Positions 7,414-14,123 of a DNA stretch of 15,776 bases are shown here, in pieces. This stretch comes from CAYFJO01 sp964343305 (GTDB lineage: Bacteria; Planctomycetota; Planctomycetia; Pirellulales; Pirellulaceae), in assembly GCA_964343305.1 (NCBI GenBank), contig CAYFJO010000246.1:1-15776 (forward strand), in the 5' to 3' direction. The translations under genes were made by a program, and so were the position numbers. Every line of letters begins with the position of its first letter. The stretch's first letter is position 1. A model generated the notes under the pieces. The model made no database searches and was not told the origin of the DNA. It saw only the letters and a list, made by a program, of their open reading frames with translations.

Positions 7414-8916
7414 CTATTGTAATCTGCCGGTTCGACGGCTTGAATCCGCCGCACGACCTCGTCGGCCTAGCCATTTGTTTAGTGGTTCCATCGATGGCCA
7501 ATCCGGTTCGTCTCGAACCCCGAAACCAGGGCAATGCAGACTGGTACAGTGAACCAAGCCGTCTCGAATCTTGAGAAACCACTCGCCGTCGCGTTTTTCA
7601 TACAAGTCCTTGTGATGCTTCACGACGGATGCTCTGTCCTTTTCGGACAACATCGATAAACCAAAGTTATAATGGTGGCCGTTGCGTTCGCAGTGTTGAA
7701 GATCCAGGATGCCGACGCTGACGAAATCCTGGTGTAGAGGGACGATCGGCAGATTCTGCAAATCCTCGGCGCTTTGAACAAGAATGTCGTCGCTGTCGTG
7801 GGCAAGGTGCGAAATCAAGGCTTTGCTCATTAGCGATTTGAAGACGCCTTTGCAGTTCTTGTGCGAAGTGCCGGCGTAGCCCATTGCCTTCGCTCGTTTG
7901 AACGACGTTAAAGTGTCGTCCGCCTCGTCGATGATCACGGGCTTCAGGCGGCCGACGCGACGTATCCACCGTTCCGCCTTCTTGTCGAATGTAAGACGGC
8001 GGGGCAGTGGCTGTTCGATAAATGCAATGTGCTGAAACAGGCCAAGTTGGTCTCGTTCTAAACGCTCCACAAATTGGGCGAACGCTTCAAGATCTTCGAA
8101 CGCTTCGTTGGCGTCCAGCGTGACGACCGGTTCGCGCTCGTACGGCAAGATGCTCCACAATCGCTTGAGTCGATCGAAATCTTTGGCGGCGTCCCCGGAT
8201 ATTTTTACTTTGAAATAGCGAATACCTTCTTGGCGAATGTAGTCTTGGACGGTTTCCGGCAGGCCATCGTTCAAGCGCTTTTCACGTGGCCAGTCGTCCG
8301 ACGTTAGTGGATCGAAGATTCCGACGGTGTGCCGAATGCCAATTCGCGTGTTCGGGCGACGGCGCAGAATTGATAGAATCTTGAAACCCTTTAGTTTGGG
8401 ATGAACGTCGGCAGGACGAAAACCAAGTCGGTCGTCACGGAGCATTTCGAACAGCGGCCGGCCTGCCAATCGGCACACACCGTCGATCATCGCACGTTCT
8501 AGCAGCGACGAGACATAGGTAGAAGTCAGATCTTCTTCGTCACGCCTTTGGCCCGCCATCATGATCAACGGATGGCATGCGAGCCATTTCTGGAACGGCG
8601 ATTCGAACCGTGGCGTCGCAAGATACGTGTCTCGAGCGAATTCAATCAACTCGACCAGTGATCGTAGCTTGCCGGCCTTCGTTCGCCCCGGACGCTTGTC
8701 GAGCCAGCGAACCGACAAACGATCCGCCGAGCAACCGAATGATTCGTTGCCCTCCGAGTCCTTGATCACCATTCGCACGTGGCACAATGGGCTAGTGACG
8801 TGCTCAGGCTTTTTGCCCGATTGTCCCGCCTTGCCAAGTGCCGACGGAAATCGGGCCGGTTTCGTTTCGCGGACGAAGAACTCGATATTCTTGATTTGAA
8901 ACATTAGTACAACCAT
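7414..8916 (-). CDS. Enolase-superfamily enzyme (mandelate racemase / muconate lactonizing-like)
   Basis: A 500-residue protein, probably cytoplasmic (no signal peptide). The C-terminal barrel shows the MLE-type residue series in order: KVK at 236-238 (KxK base), D268 (TLDANEAF), E301 (FIEQPL) and D330/E331 (PVIIDEAD) as Mg2+ ligands, then K353 in SHKNCKG as the opposite-face base. These enzymes abstract a proton alpha to a carboxylate to give racemisation, cycloisomerisation or dehydration. It is longer than the usual 350-400 residues. The capping domain is long, and a tail of about 100 residues follows the barrel (ILDLQHCERNGHHYNF onward), ending in a basic Arg-rich stretch. The substrate is unknown. 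Lying first in an operon with two sulfatases, it may act on an acidic sugar from their substrate (inference). Two in-frame ATGs (8916 and 8904) are possible; neither has a strong Shine-Dalgarno sequence. Confidence 0.82.
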   Translation of the reverse strand: MVVLMFQIKNIEFFVRETKPARFPSALGKAGQSGKKPEHVTSPLCHVRMVIKDSEGNESFGCSADRLSVRWLDKRPGRTKAGKLRSLVELIEFARDTYLATPRFESPFQKWLACHPLIMMAGQRRDEEDLTSTYVSSLLERAMIDGVCRLAGRPLFEMLRDDRLGFRPADVHPKLKGFKILSILRRRPNTRIGIRHTVGIFDPLTSDDWPREKRLNDGLPETVQDYIRQEGIRYFKVKISGDAAKDFDRLKRLWSILPYEREPVVTLDANEAFEDLEAFAQFVERLERDQLGLFQHIAFIEQPLPRRLTFDKKAERWIRRVGRLKPVIIDEADDTLTSFKRAKAMGYAGTSHKNCKGVFKSLMSKALISHLAHDSDDILVQSAEDLQNLPIVPLHQDFVSVGILDLQHCERNGHHYNFGLSMLSEKDRASVVKHHKDLYEKRDGEWFLKIRDGLVHCTSLHCPGFGVRDEPDWPSMEPLNKWLGRRGRAADSSRRTGRLQ

Positions 8917-8939
8917 TCATGCAAGTTTCGTTTCGCATG

Positions 8940-8945
8940 ATTATA
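8940..8945 (-). promoter_or_regulatory. Perfect -10 hexamer upstream of the sulfatase operon
   Basis: TATAAT reads on the minus strand at 8945-8940, 23 nt upstream of the first possible ATG (8916), giving a short leader. No good -35 is found at 16-18 nt spacing (AAGTTT at 17), so an activator or a non-housekeeping sigma factor could be needed. Confidence 0.4.
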
Positions 8946-8968
8946 GCCGAGGAATGATTCGGAAACTT

Positions 8969-9034
8969 GTAGCATGGCTTTCCAAGGCTGTGCGTGTGCA
9001 CTCGGTTGATGGAAGGACGGCTTTGGAAAGCCAC
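8969..9034. repeat. Inverted repeat pair in the divergent intergenic region (GTAG foot, GGCTTTCC core)
   Basis: The left arm TGGCTTTCCAAGGCTGTGC (8975-8993) is inverted at 9015-9034 with about 16 of 19 positions kept. The left unit has a GTAG foot at 8969-8972. The right unit contains the perfect palindrome GGCTTT-GG-AAAGCC (9019-9032). It occupies over a third of the 186-nt gap between the divergent sulfatase operon and transporter operon. Confidence 0.65.
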
Positions 9035-9102
9035 GTTGGCTGCATGACACGCAAACGCTTCTGTGTTAGTCTGGGGGAAACGATCAATCCCGCCTGAACT
9101 TC

Positions 9103-11169
9103 ATGCCCGATTCTCCTGAACAACCTCGTCGCCGTATTCGCACGGATCCTCATTTCTACACGATTCTTGGTGTGATTGGCGGGACGTATGTGCTTTTGAT
9201 TGTGGCGATGTTGGCGGCTGACGCTGCTTACATTTTTACCAGTGACATGACGCGGCCCGTGTCAATCGGATTTTCTTCCTATGGCGATTCCGAATTGCTC
9301 AAGACGGGAGATTTGGTCAGCGATCAATTCTCGAAATATGGTTTGACGATTTCGACTGACGAGGAAACGCATCCAGCGGTGATTGTCAATTCCAGCCGGC
9401 CTTCCGCGTCGAACAGCGATTTGGGGACGCCCAACATCGACTTTGGCGGACCAGGAATCGGACGAGGTGGACAGTCCGGCGACGATAGTTCGAACCTTGG
9501 CACGAACGATATGCCGATGGGAAATGTGGTCACCATCTCATCCGCCGGGCCGCCGTTTAATGAATCGAACACGGGCGAGGCCGTTGTCAATTGGGTCAAG
9601 CCGGTGCGTGTGGAACGTGTCACCATCTTACAGCTTCCCGTGGTCGGAATCCTAAAAACAATCGACGCGGCAGCATTGACCGTCGACGTGTCGATCAAGA
9701 TTGGCGACCACACCATGGACAAATCGTATCCGATGGCGTCGACCGTAAAGGTCGGGGCACTGGAGGACGCCGTTGGACAGCCGGTGTTGCTTCAATTTGC
9801 CCGTGACGGAAAAACGGTTAAGGAGGTCGAAACAGGACCTGCCGATGCTGATACGGATTTCGCGTGGCTTTCTATGTTTGATGACAATGGCGAATTCATG
9901 TTTGATGACAAGGGTGAGTCGTTCCTTTGGAAGATCGACGGCGTTGTTGACGGCGGCAAGCATGTCGTTGAAGTGCGGCAGGACGCCGTGTCGCGAATCG
10001 TGATGTCCCTGCCTGCGGTTTCACGAAGTGTGGAAGTTGAGTTTACCGCGGTTGACGCGGCGACTGCCCGCATGTCGTCTCCGCAAAAGCGGACACTGAA
10101 ACAGGGGCATCTCCACGTGGTACCGAAAGGAATCAAGCAAGTCACGCCAAGCGAGGACGGAGGCATTCTGATTTTGGAGTGGGAAGATCCTGTCCGTGTG
10201 GATCGCTTGCAATTGCTGAACATTGACAGAAGTGGCGGCACGGTGACGGCATTTGACATCGATGGTGAGGAGATGCTCAAGCGAAAGTTGCCCAGCCGTG
10301 GAGAGAATAGCGCCTTCACGTTTGAATTCAAAACGCTCTCCGATGACGGCAAGATCAGAATCGGCCAGCAGGACGTTGCTCGTTTAGAAATCGAATTGCC
10401 GTGCGGGGCCGCGCTGGCCGAGTTGGACTTTGCCTGGTCCGGTCGCATTCGCAGCGGTTGGCAGCGGCAGAACCCTCGCCTGGCACGTTGGTTCTACAAT
10501 CCGATCACCGCGGCGCTGGCAAAACCGGAAATTCAATACTCGATCAAGCTAAGTTTGATTTCCTGTACGATCACGGCCATTGTGTCGCTGTGGGTGGCAA
10601 TCCCGATTGGCTATCTGCTTTCGCGGTACCAGTTCTTCGGACGAAATCTGTTGGACGCGGTGCTGGACATTCCCATCGTTTTGCCGCCGTTGGTCGTGGG
10701 AATCAGTTTGTTGATTCTGTTTCAATTCATGCCAACGTGGATTCGCGAGAATGTTGTCTATGAAATCCCAGCGGTGATTCTGGCACAATTTGCCGTGGCA
10801 TGCGCGTTTGCGGTACGAACAATGCGGGCGACGTTTGACCAAATTGATGCGCGGCGTGAACAGGTTGCCTTGACGCTGGGGTGCAGCCGTGCTCAGGCGT
10901 TTGGAATGGTTGTGTTGCCCGAAGCGTGGCGGGGAATCTTGACGGCGGGCACGCTTGCCTGGGCGCGTTCGCTGGGCGAATTCGGGCCGCTGTTGATTTT
11001 TGCGGGGGCGACGCGCAACAAGACCGAAGTGCTCTCGACAACCGTTTTTCTGGAACTGAGTATCGGCGATTTGGGGGCAGCCGTGGCCGTGTCATTGATC
11101 ATGGTCGTGGCGGCGGTTATCGTGTTGGTAGTTGCCCGCCTGTGGGGCACACGAAGTTTATCCGTGTGA
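9103..11169 (+). CDS. ModB/CysT-like ABC transporter permease with a large inserted ectodomain
   Basis: A 688-residue protein. A basic N-terminus (RRRIR, inside) leads to TM1 at about 18-43. Roughly residues 44-470 should lie outside the membrane. A permease core with TMs near 480-506, 519-540, 553-575, 606-632 and 650-682 follows. The EAA-type coupling loop is at about 586-605 (EQVALTLGCSRAQAFGMVVL, then PEA), and SLGEFGP is typical of molybdate/sulfate permeases. ModB proteins are usually about 220-280 residues, so the insert is exceptional. Its first part (VIVNSSRPSASNSDLGTPN at 93-111, then DFGGPGIGRGG) resembles ectodomains of PEP-CTERM-type surface proteins. A W..PVRV(E/D)R element occurs at 164-172 and again at 360-368. 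It should carry molybdate, tungstate or sulfate with the ATPase downstream. No substrate-binding protein is nearby. No clear Shine-Dalgarno sequence precedes the ATG. Confidence 0.85.
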   Translation: MPDSPEQPRRRIRTDPHFYTILGVIGGTYVLLIVAMLAADAAYIFTSDMTRPVSIGFSSYGDSELLKTGDLVSDQFSKYGLTISTDEETHPAVIVNSSRPSASNSDLGTPNIDFGGPGIGRGGQSGDDSSNLGTNDMPMGNVVTISSAGPPFNESNTGEAVVNWVKPVRVERVTILQLPVVGILKTIDAAALTVDVSIKIGDHTMDKSYPMASTVKVGALEDAVGQPVLLQFARDGKTVKEVETGPADADTDFAWLSMFDDNGEFMFDDKGESFLWKIDGVVDGGKHVVEVRQDAVSRIVMSLPAVSRSVEVEFTAVDAATARMSSPQKRTLKQGHLHVVPKGIKQVTPSEDGGILILEWEDPVRVDRLQLLNIDRSGGTVTAFDIDGEEMLKRKLPSRGENSAFTFEFKTLSDDGKIRIGQQDVARLEIELPCGAALAELDFAWSGRIRSGWQRQNPRLARWFYNPITAALAKPEIQYSIKLSLISCTITAIVSLWVAIPIGYLLSRYQFFGRNLLDAVLDIPIVLPPLVVGISLLILFQFMPTWIRENVVYEIPAVILAQFAVACAFAVRTMRATFDQIDARREQVALTLGCSRAQAFGMVVLPEAWRGILTAGTLAWARSLGEFGPLLIFAGATRNKTEVLSTTVFLELSIGDLGAAVAVSLIMVVAAVIVLVVARLWGTRSLSV

Positions 11170-11170
11170 C

Positions 11171-11235
11171 CCGTGGGGTAAGCCTCCAGCTTGCCCCTTC
11201 CTTAGAAGTTTGCAAGCCGGAAGTTTACGCCACGG
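11171..11235. repeat. Inverted repeat between permease and ATPase genes (GTGG foot type)
   Basis: The arm at 11171-11194 (CCGTGGGGTAAGCCTCCAGC, then TTGC) is inverted at 11212-11235 with 20 of 24 positions kept. The left arm also folds on itself (AAGC-CTCCA-GCTT). It begins 2 nt after the permease stop and ends 8 nt before the ATPase start, so the operon mRNA would carry a long hairpin between the two genes. Confidence 0.8.
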
Positions 11236-11243
11236 TATGAATC

Positions 11244-11951
11244 GTGATCATCGTTGAAAATCTCATCGTTCAAGCCGGCAAGTTCAAGCTTCAGTCGGTT
11301 TCCTTCGAAGTCCCCACCGGCGGCTATTGCGCGCTGATGGGAAGAACGGGCAGCGGCAAGACAACCATTCTGGAAGCGATCTGCGGCCTGAAGCCAGTCG
11401 TCGAGGGCCGCATCCTTCTTGACCAATTGGATGTGACGCGACTGAAGCCAGCCGAGCGCAACATTGGCTACGTGCCGCAAGACTGTGCCTTGTTTACGAC
11501 GATGTCGGTGCGGGACCATTTGGATTTTGCGCTGGTCATTCGCCGCCGTTCGCGAGCCGAGATCGATGAACGCGTTGCGGAACTAGCCGAATTGTTGGGA
11601 ATTAACCATTTGCTTGATCGTTCCATTCATGGGCTCAGCGGCGGTGAACGGCAACGTGTAGCGCTGGGCCGCGCCTTGTCCTTCCGTCCGAACATCCTAT
11701 GTCTGGACGAACCGCTCAGCGCGTTGGACGATGACACGCGCGGGCAAATGTACGAACTGTTGGAGCACGTCCGCGAGCATACCGGCGTGACCACCATTCA
11801 TGTGACGCACAACATCGAAGAGGTAGATCGTTTGGCCGACGAAGTGTTTTGGGTGGACGAAGGAAACCTGTCGAGCCATCCATCTCGAAACGGGGAATCA
11901 GGCAATTCGGACTGCCACGCGACAAATAAATCCGAAGCATCAACCTCGTAG
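11244..11951 (+). CDS. ModC-like ABC transporter ATP-binding protein
   Basis: A 235-residue ATPase with all the nucleotide-binding motifs: Walker A GRTGSGKT at 33-40, Q-loop Q79 (GYVPQD), signature LSGGERQ at 131-137, Walker B ILCLDEP at 151-157 with E156, D-loop SALD, and switch H189 (HVTHN). The sequence around NIGYVPQDCALFTTMSVRDH is typical of the molybdate/sulfate importer class, and it directly follows a permease of that class. ModC proteins usually add a Mop/TOBE domain of about 100-130 residues. Here the protein ends soon after the nucleotide-binding domain with a polar tail (SHPSRNGESGNSDCHATNKS), so that domain is absent. The GTG start at 11244 is chosen by alignment of MIIVENL to family N-termini; no Shine-Dalgarno sequence is visible, because a palindrome occupies that space. 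Its TAG stop lies in the GTAG foot of the next palindrome. Confidence 0.88.
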   Translation: MIIVENLIVQAGKFKLQSVSFEVPTGGYCALMGRTGSGKTTILEAICGLKPVVEGRILLDQLDVTRLKPAERNIGYVPQDCALFTTMSVRDHLDFALVIRRRSRAEIDERVAELAELLGINHLLDRSIHGLSGGERQRVALGRALSFRPNILCLDEPLSALDDDTRGQMYELLEHVREHTGVTTIHVTHNIEEVDRLADEVFWVDEGNLSSHPSRNGESGNSDCHATNKSEASTS

Positions 11952-12010
11952 CACAAGCGTCCCTGCTTGTGTTGTTTATGATTCTGGTCAAGCGGGGACG
12001 CTTGCCCTAC
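11948..12010. repeat. GTAG...CTAC REP-doublet-like element overlapping the ATPase stop
   Basis: GTAG (11948-11951) and CTAC (12007-12010) bound two inverted units that match at 19 of 22 positions (arm GTAGCACAAGCGTCCCTGCT, then TG). Each unit is itself a hairpin: CACAAGC/GCTTGTG with a 6-nt loop, and CAAGCG/CGCTTG with a GGGA loop. The left foot supplies the TAG stop of the ATPase gene. Confidence 0.82.
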
Positions 12011-12017
12011 GTTATCG

Positions 12018-12023
12018 AAAGGA
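12018..12023 (+). promoter_or_regulatory. Ribosome binding site that fixes a TTG start
   Basis: AAAGGA lies 6 nt upstream of the TTG at 12030. It decides the start of the isomerase gene, since no in-frame ATG occurs before the conserved fold. Confidence 0.6.
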
Positions 12024-12029
12024 ATTCAA

Positions 12030-12566
12030 TTGCCTACCAACCGAAAACCAGAAGTCGAAGCCGCCGTGGCCGACGTAGATTTTGACGCCAGCAAGTACCA
12101 AGTCGTGCTGGACACCAATCATGGCACGATCCGGCTCGATTTGCTGCCGGATATCGCGCCGGGACATTGTCGGAACATGATCGGTTTGGCCCGCATCGGG
12201 TTTTACGACGGTTTGATTTTTCACCGCATCATCCCTGGTTTCATGATTCAAGGTGGCTGTCCACAAGGGTCGGGCACTGGCAATCCAGGCTATAAAGTCG
12301 ATGCCGAGTTCAATCGTTTGCCGCACGAACCAGGCGTGCTGTCAATGGCCCGCTCGAACGACCCAAACTCCGCGGGCTCTCAATTCTTCATTTGTTTGGA
12401 GAAAGTGTCGCATTTGGACGGCCAATACACGGCGTTTGGCCTGACCGCCGACGCAGATAGTTTGGCGGTCGTCAAAGCGATCGGTGCCGTCAAGACGGGC
12501 GGAGGCGATCGACCGGTAGAAGAAGTGCGAATGAATACCGTGACCGTCGAAGCTGCGCCGAAGTAG
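12030..12566 (+). CDS. Cyclophilin-type peptidyl-prolyl cis-trans isomerase, TTG start
   Basis: A 178-residue single-domain cyclophilin catalysing proline isomerisation during protein folding. Conserved elements: FHR at 64-66 (catalytic R66), FMIQGG at 71-76, SAGSQFFI at 114-121, and HLDGQYTAFG near 128-137. His replaces the Trp of human cyclophilin A that governs cyclosporin binding, as in many bacterial forms. No signal peptide is seen. The first 20 or so residues (PTNRKPEVEAAVADVDFDAS) are a polar extension before the first strand, so it is probably cytoplasmic. The start is TTG with AAAGGA 6 nt upstream. It follows the ATPase gene by 78 nt, filled by a palindrome pair, so read-through from the transporter operon is possible. 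It converges on the VOC gene, with 24 nt between the two stops. Confidence 0.92.
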   Translation: MPTNRKPEVEAAVADVDFDASKYQVVLDTNHGTIRLDLLPDIAPGHCRNMIGLARIGFYDGLIFHRIIPGFMIQGGCPQGSGTGNPGYKVDAEFNRLPHEPGVLSMARSNDPNSAGSQFFICLEKVSHLDGQYTAFGLTADADSLAVVKAIGAVKTGGGDRPVEEVRMNTVTVEAAPK

Positions 12567-12590
12567 TGTCAACGTTTGCTCAGATCGATG

Positions 12591-12995
12591 TCAACGTGTT
12601 TGCGGAGTCGCGTTTGGTCCGGCAGGCTGCCATGGCGTCGGTTGATCGAACCAGGTGTTCAGGTCGTGATACTCGAGGTATTCGACAACCGCTCCGTCTT
12701 TGTGGATGAATGCGACCGTTGCGAATTCTCCCGGTTGAAACGGACCGAGTACGACTTCTTCGCCGTCGATCGCCGCGGCCAAATCGTCCACGCGGTAGGC
12801 GACATGCGGTAAATGCCAGAGTTTCCAAAGTCCGACGTTTGTCGGGTCGACGTCAGGCATTTCTTTGGGGCGAATGTACTCGATGCGTGCCGGATGCATG
12901 CGCGGGTTGGTGACCCAAACTTCACTGTCCGACACCCAGCTTTCGCCAGGTTGCGGTTCCATTGTGACGATGCCGATGTGGTCGAATTCTTTCAT
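12591..12995 (-). CDS. VOC-fold (glyoxalase / bleomycin-resistance-like) protein
   Basis: A 134-residue protein with the vicinal oxygen chelate pattern. It has an N-terminal FDHIGIVT strand with H6, a second half starting LPHVAYRVDDLAAAI with H64, and a closing VVEYLEYH strand with E105. H6, H64 and E105 fit a metal site of three protein ligands. VOC proteins include glyoxalase I, methylmalonyl-CoA epimerase, ring-cleaving dioxygenases and resistance proteins; the reaction here cannot be assigned. The ATG at 12995 has GAAGG 6 nt upstream, and that Shine-Dalgarno sequence overlaps the TGA of the preceding asparaginase gene (9 nt gap), indicating coupled translation. A role beside the asparaginase is suggested by this coupling but is unproven. 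Confidence 0.8.
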   Translation of the reverse strand: MKEFDHIGIVTMEPQPGESWVSDSEVWVTNPRMHPARIEYIRPKEMPDVDPTNVGLWKLWHLPHVAYRVDDLAAAIDGEEVVLGPFQPGEFATVAFIHKDGAVVEYLEYHDLNTWFDQPTPWQPAGPNATPQTR

Positions 12996-13004
12996 GGGAT
13001 ACCT

Positions 13005-13994
13005 TCAACGGGTGAAAAGAGGTTTGCAATCTTCCAGGCGGGCACCTGCGGCATCGACCACGGCGATTTGCTTGTAGTCCCACATCGATGCTCCACCATG
13101 CGCGGCATCTCGGTTCAACAAGAACAGTTGTACGTTGAATTGTGGTCGGCCTTGTTCGTCCCGTTCGCGATCATGAGATTTGTCGGCGATCCGTCGGAGA
13201 ACGTCCAGACCCGCGTCGTGAGGCGACGTGCCGCTTCGCATCCGTTCGACCGCGGCGAAGGATGATAGATTCTCCAGGTTCGCTTCGCCATTGCCGATGC
13301 TTCCACAGGAACCGACTTGGTTGTCGACGTAAAGGCCCGCGCCGAGAATAGGAGAATCACCGATGCGTCCGGCGATCTTGAATGCGTGGCCGCTGGTGCT
13401 GGTCGCACATGCCATATCGCCTCGCGCATCGATGGCGGTGAAATGCACGGTGCCAGTGATGTCGGACTTCGAATCGTCGAGCCGCGAACCTTCACGGTCA
13501 TCCATGCCATAGAAATGGTTTTCGAACCAGCGTTCGATGTCCAAGTCGGCTTCGTCGTCAGACGGTGCGATCCAATCGTCGCCGGTCGATCTCATTCGCT
13601 TCCAATAGAGCCACATCTTACGTGCTTGCTCGGTCAGCAGGCTCTCTTGTGCGAATCCGTTGGCAATCGCGAACTTCAATGCACCTTCGCCGGCCAATAG
13701 AACTCGCGTTGTTTGCTCCATCACGAGCCGGGCGACTTGCGTCGCATGGCGAACGTTTTGCAACGCCGCCACGCCGCCGCCACGATGCGTTCGTCCGTCC
13801 ATCACGGCCGCGTCCAACTCGACGACACCGTCCTCATTCGGGAGCCCACCGTAGCCGACCGTAAATTCGTTCGGATCGTCTTCGACCAGCGTTGCGGCTT
13901 GCACACATGCGTCCAGCGCCGACGATCCGGCCACGATCGACTCGTACGCCTTTTCCGCGGCCTTAAGCCCGTTATGGGAAGCAATGACTTTCAT
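13005..13994 (-). CDS. Ntn-hydrolase asparaginase / N4-(beta-N-acetylglucosaminyl)-L-asparaginase
   Basis: A 329-residue member of the type 2 asparaginase / glycosylasparaginase family. Its precursor cleaves itself before a Thr that becomes the N-terminal nucleophile. The opening MKVIASHNGLKAAEKAYESI and the EDDPNEFTVGYGGLPNEDG and MDGRTHRGGGVAAL blocks are family hallmarks. The cleavage region reads DITGTVHFTAID; by alignment to GTVGA-type sites the nucleophile is T182. It is followed by TSTSG, then GRIGDSPILGAGLYVDNQVG. Such enzymes hydrolyse the GlcNAc-Asn bond of glycoasparagines or related isoaspartyl/asparagine substrates; which one applies cannot be told. No signal peptide is seen. The ATG at 13994 is chosen over an in-frame TTG at 14018, which would add an unconserved Cys-rich octapeptide. 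It is first in a two-gene unit with the VOC gene. Confidence 0.9.
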   Translation of the reverse strand: MKVIASHNGLKAAEKAYESIVAGSSALDACVQAATLVEDDPNEFTVGYGGLPNEDGVVELDAAVMDGRTHRGGGVAALQNVRHATQVARLVMEQTTRVLLAGEGALKFAIANGFAQESLLTEQARKMWLYWKRMRSTGDDWIAPSDDEADLDIERWFENHFYGMDDREGSRLDDSKSDITGTVHFTAIDARGDMACATSTSGHAFKIAGRIGDSPILGAGLYVDNQVGSCGSIGNGEANLENLSSFAAVERMRSGTSPHDAGLDVLRRIADKSHDRERDEQGRPQFNVQLFLLNRDAAHGGASMWDYKQIAVVDAAGARLEDCKPLFTR

Positions 13995-14060
13995 CGATTT
14001 CTCGCACTGGCAACTCAATACACTGAAATGTTACAATAAACTCCGCGACAGAATCACCAT

Positions 14061-14114
14061 CCCACCTTTGGCAAATTCCCAACCCACCTTTGGTAAAATC
14101 CCATCCCACCTTGG
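14061..14114. repeat. 22-nt direct repeats in the divergent intergenic region
   Basis: CCCACCTTTGG starts at 14061 and 14083, and a shortened CCCACCTTGG starts at 14105, an exact 22-nt period. The spacers are also similar (CAAATTCCCAA and TAAAATCCCAT). The array ends 9 nt before the ATG of the PQQ-propeller gene, so it covers that gene's 5' leader, where a ribosome binding site would be expected and none is seen. Confidence 0.75.
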
Positions 14115-14123
14115 ACTCCTGTT

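Noticed and set aside
9035..9102. Molybdenum-cofactor riboswitch before the permease gene
   Set aside because: Only about 70 nt lie between the palindrome and the ATG, and I could not recognise the conserved core of that riboswitch.
11237..11257. Tiny six-codon frame (ATG at 11237) overlapping the ATPase GTG start
   Set aside because: Too short to support as a leader peptide without conservation data, and it has no ribosome binding site.
12568..12602. Short GTCAACGTTTG / GTCAACGTGTTTG direct repeat between convergent stops
   Set aside because: Two copies of about 11 nt partly inside coding sequence; likely chance.
14061..14114. CRISPR array
   Set aside because: There are only three short units with a 22-nt period and no distinct unique spacers; the whole unit repeats.
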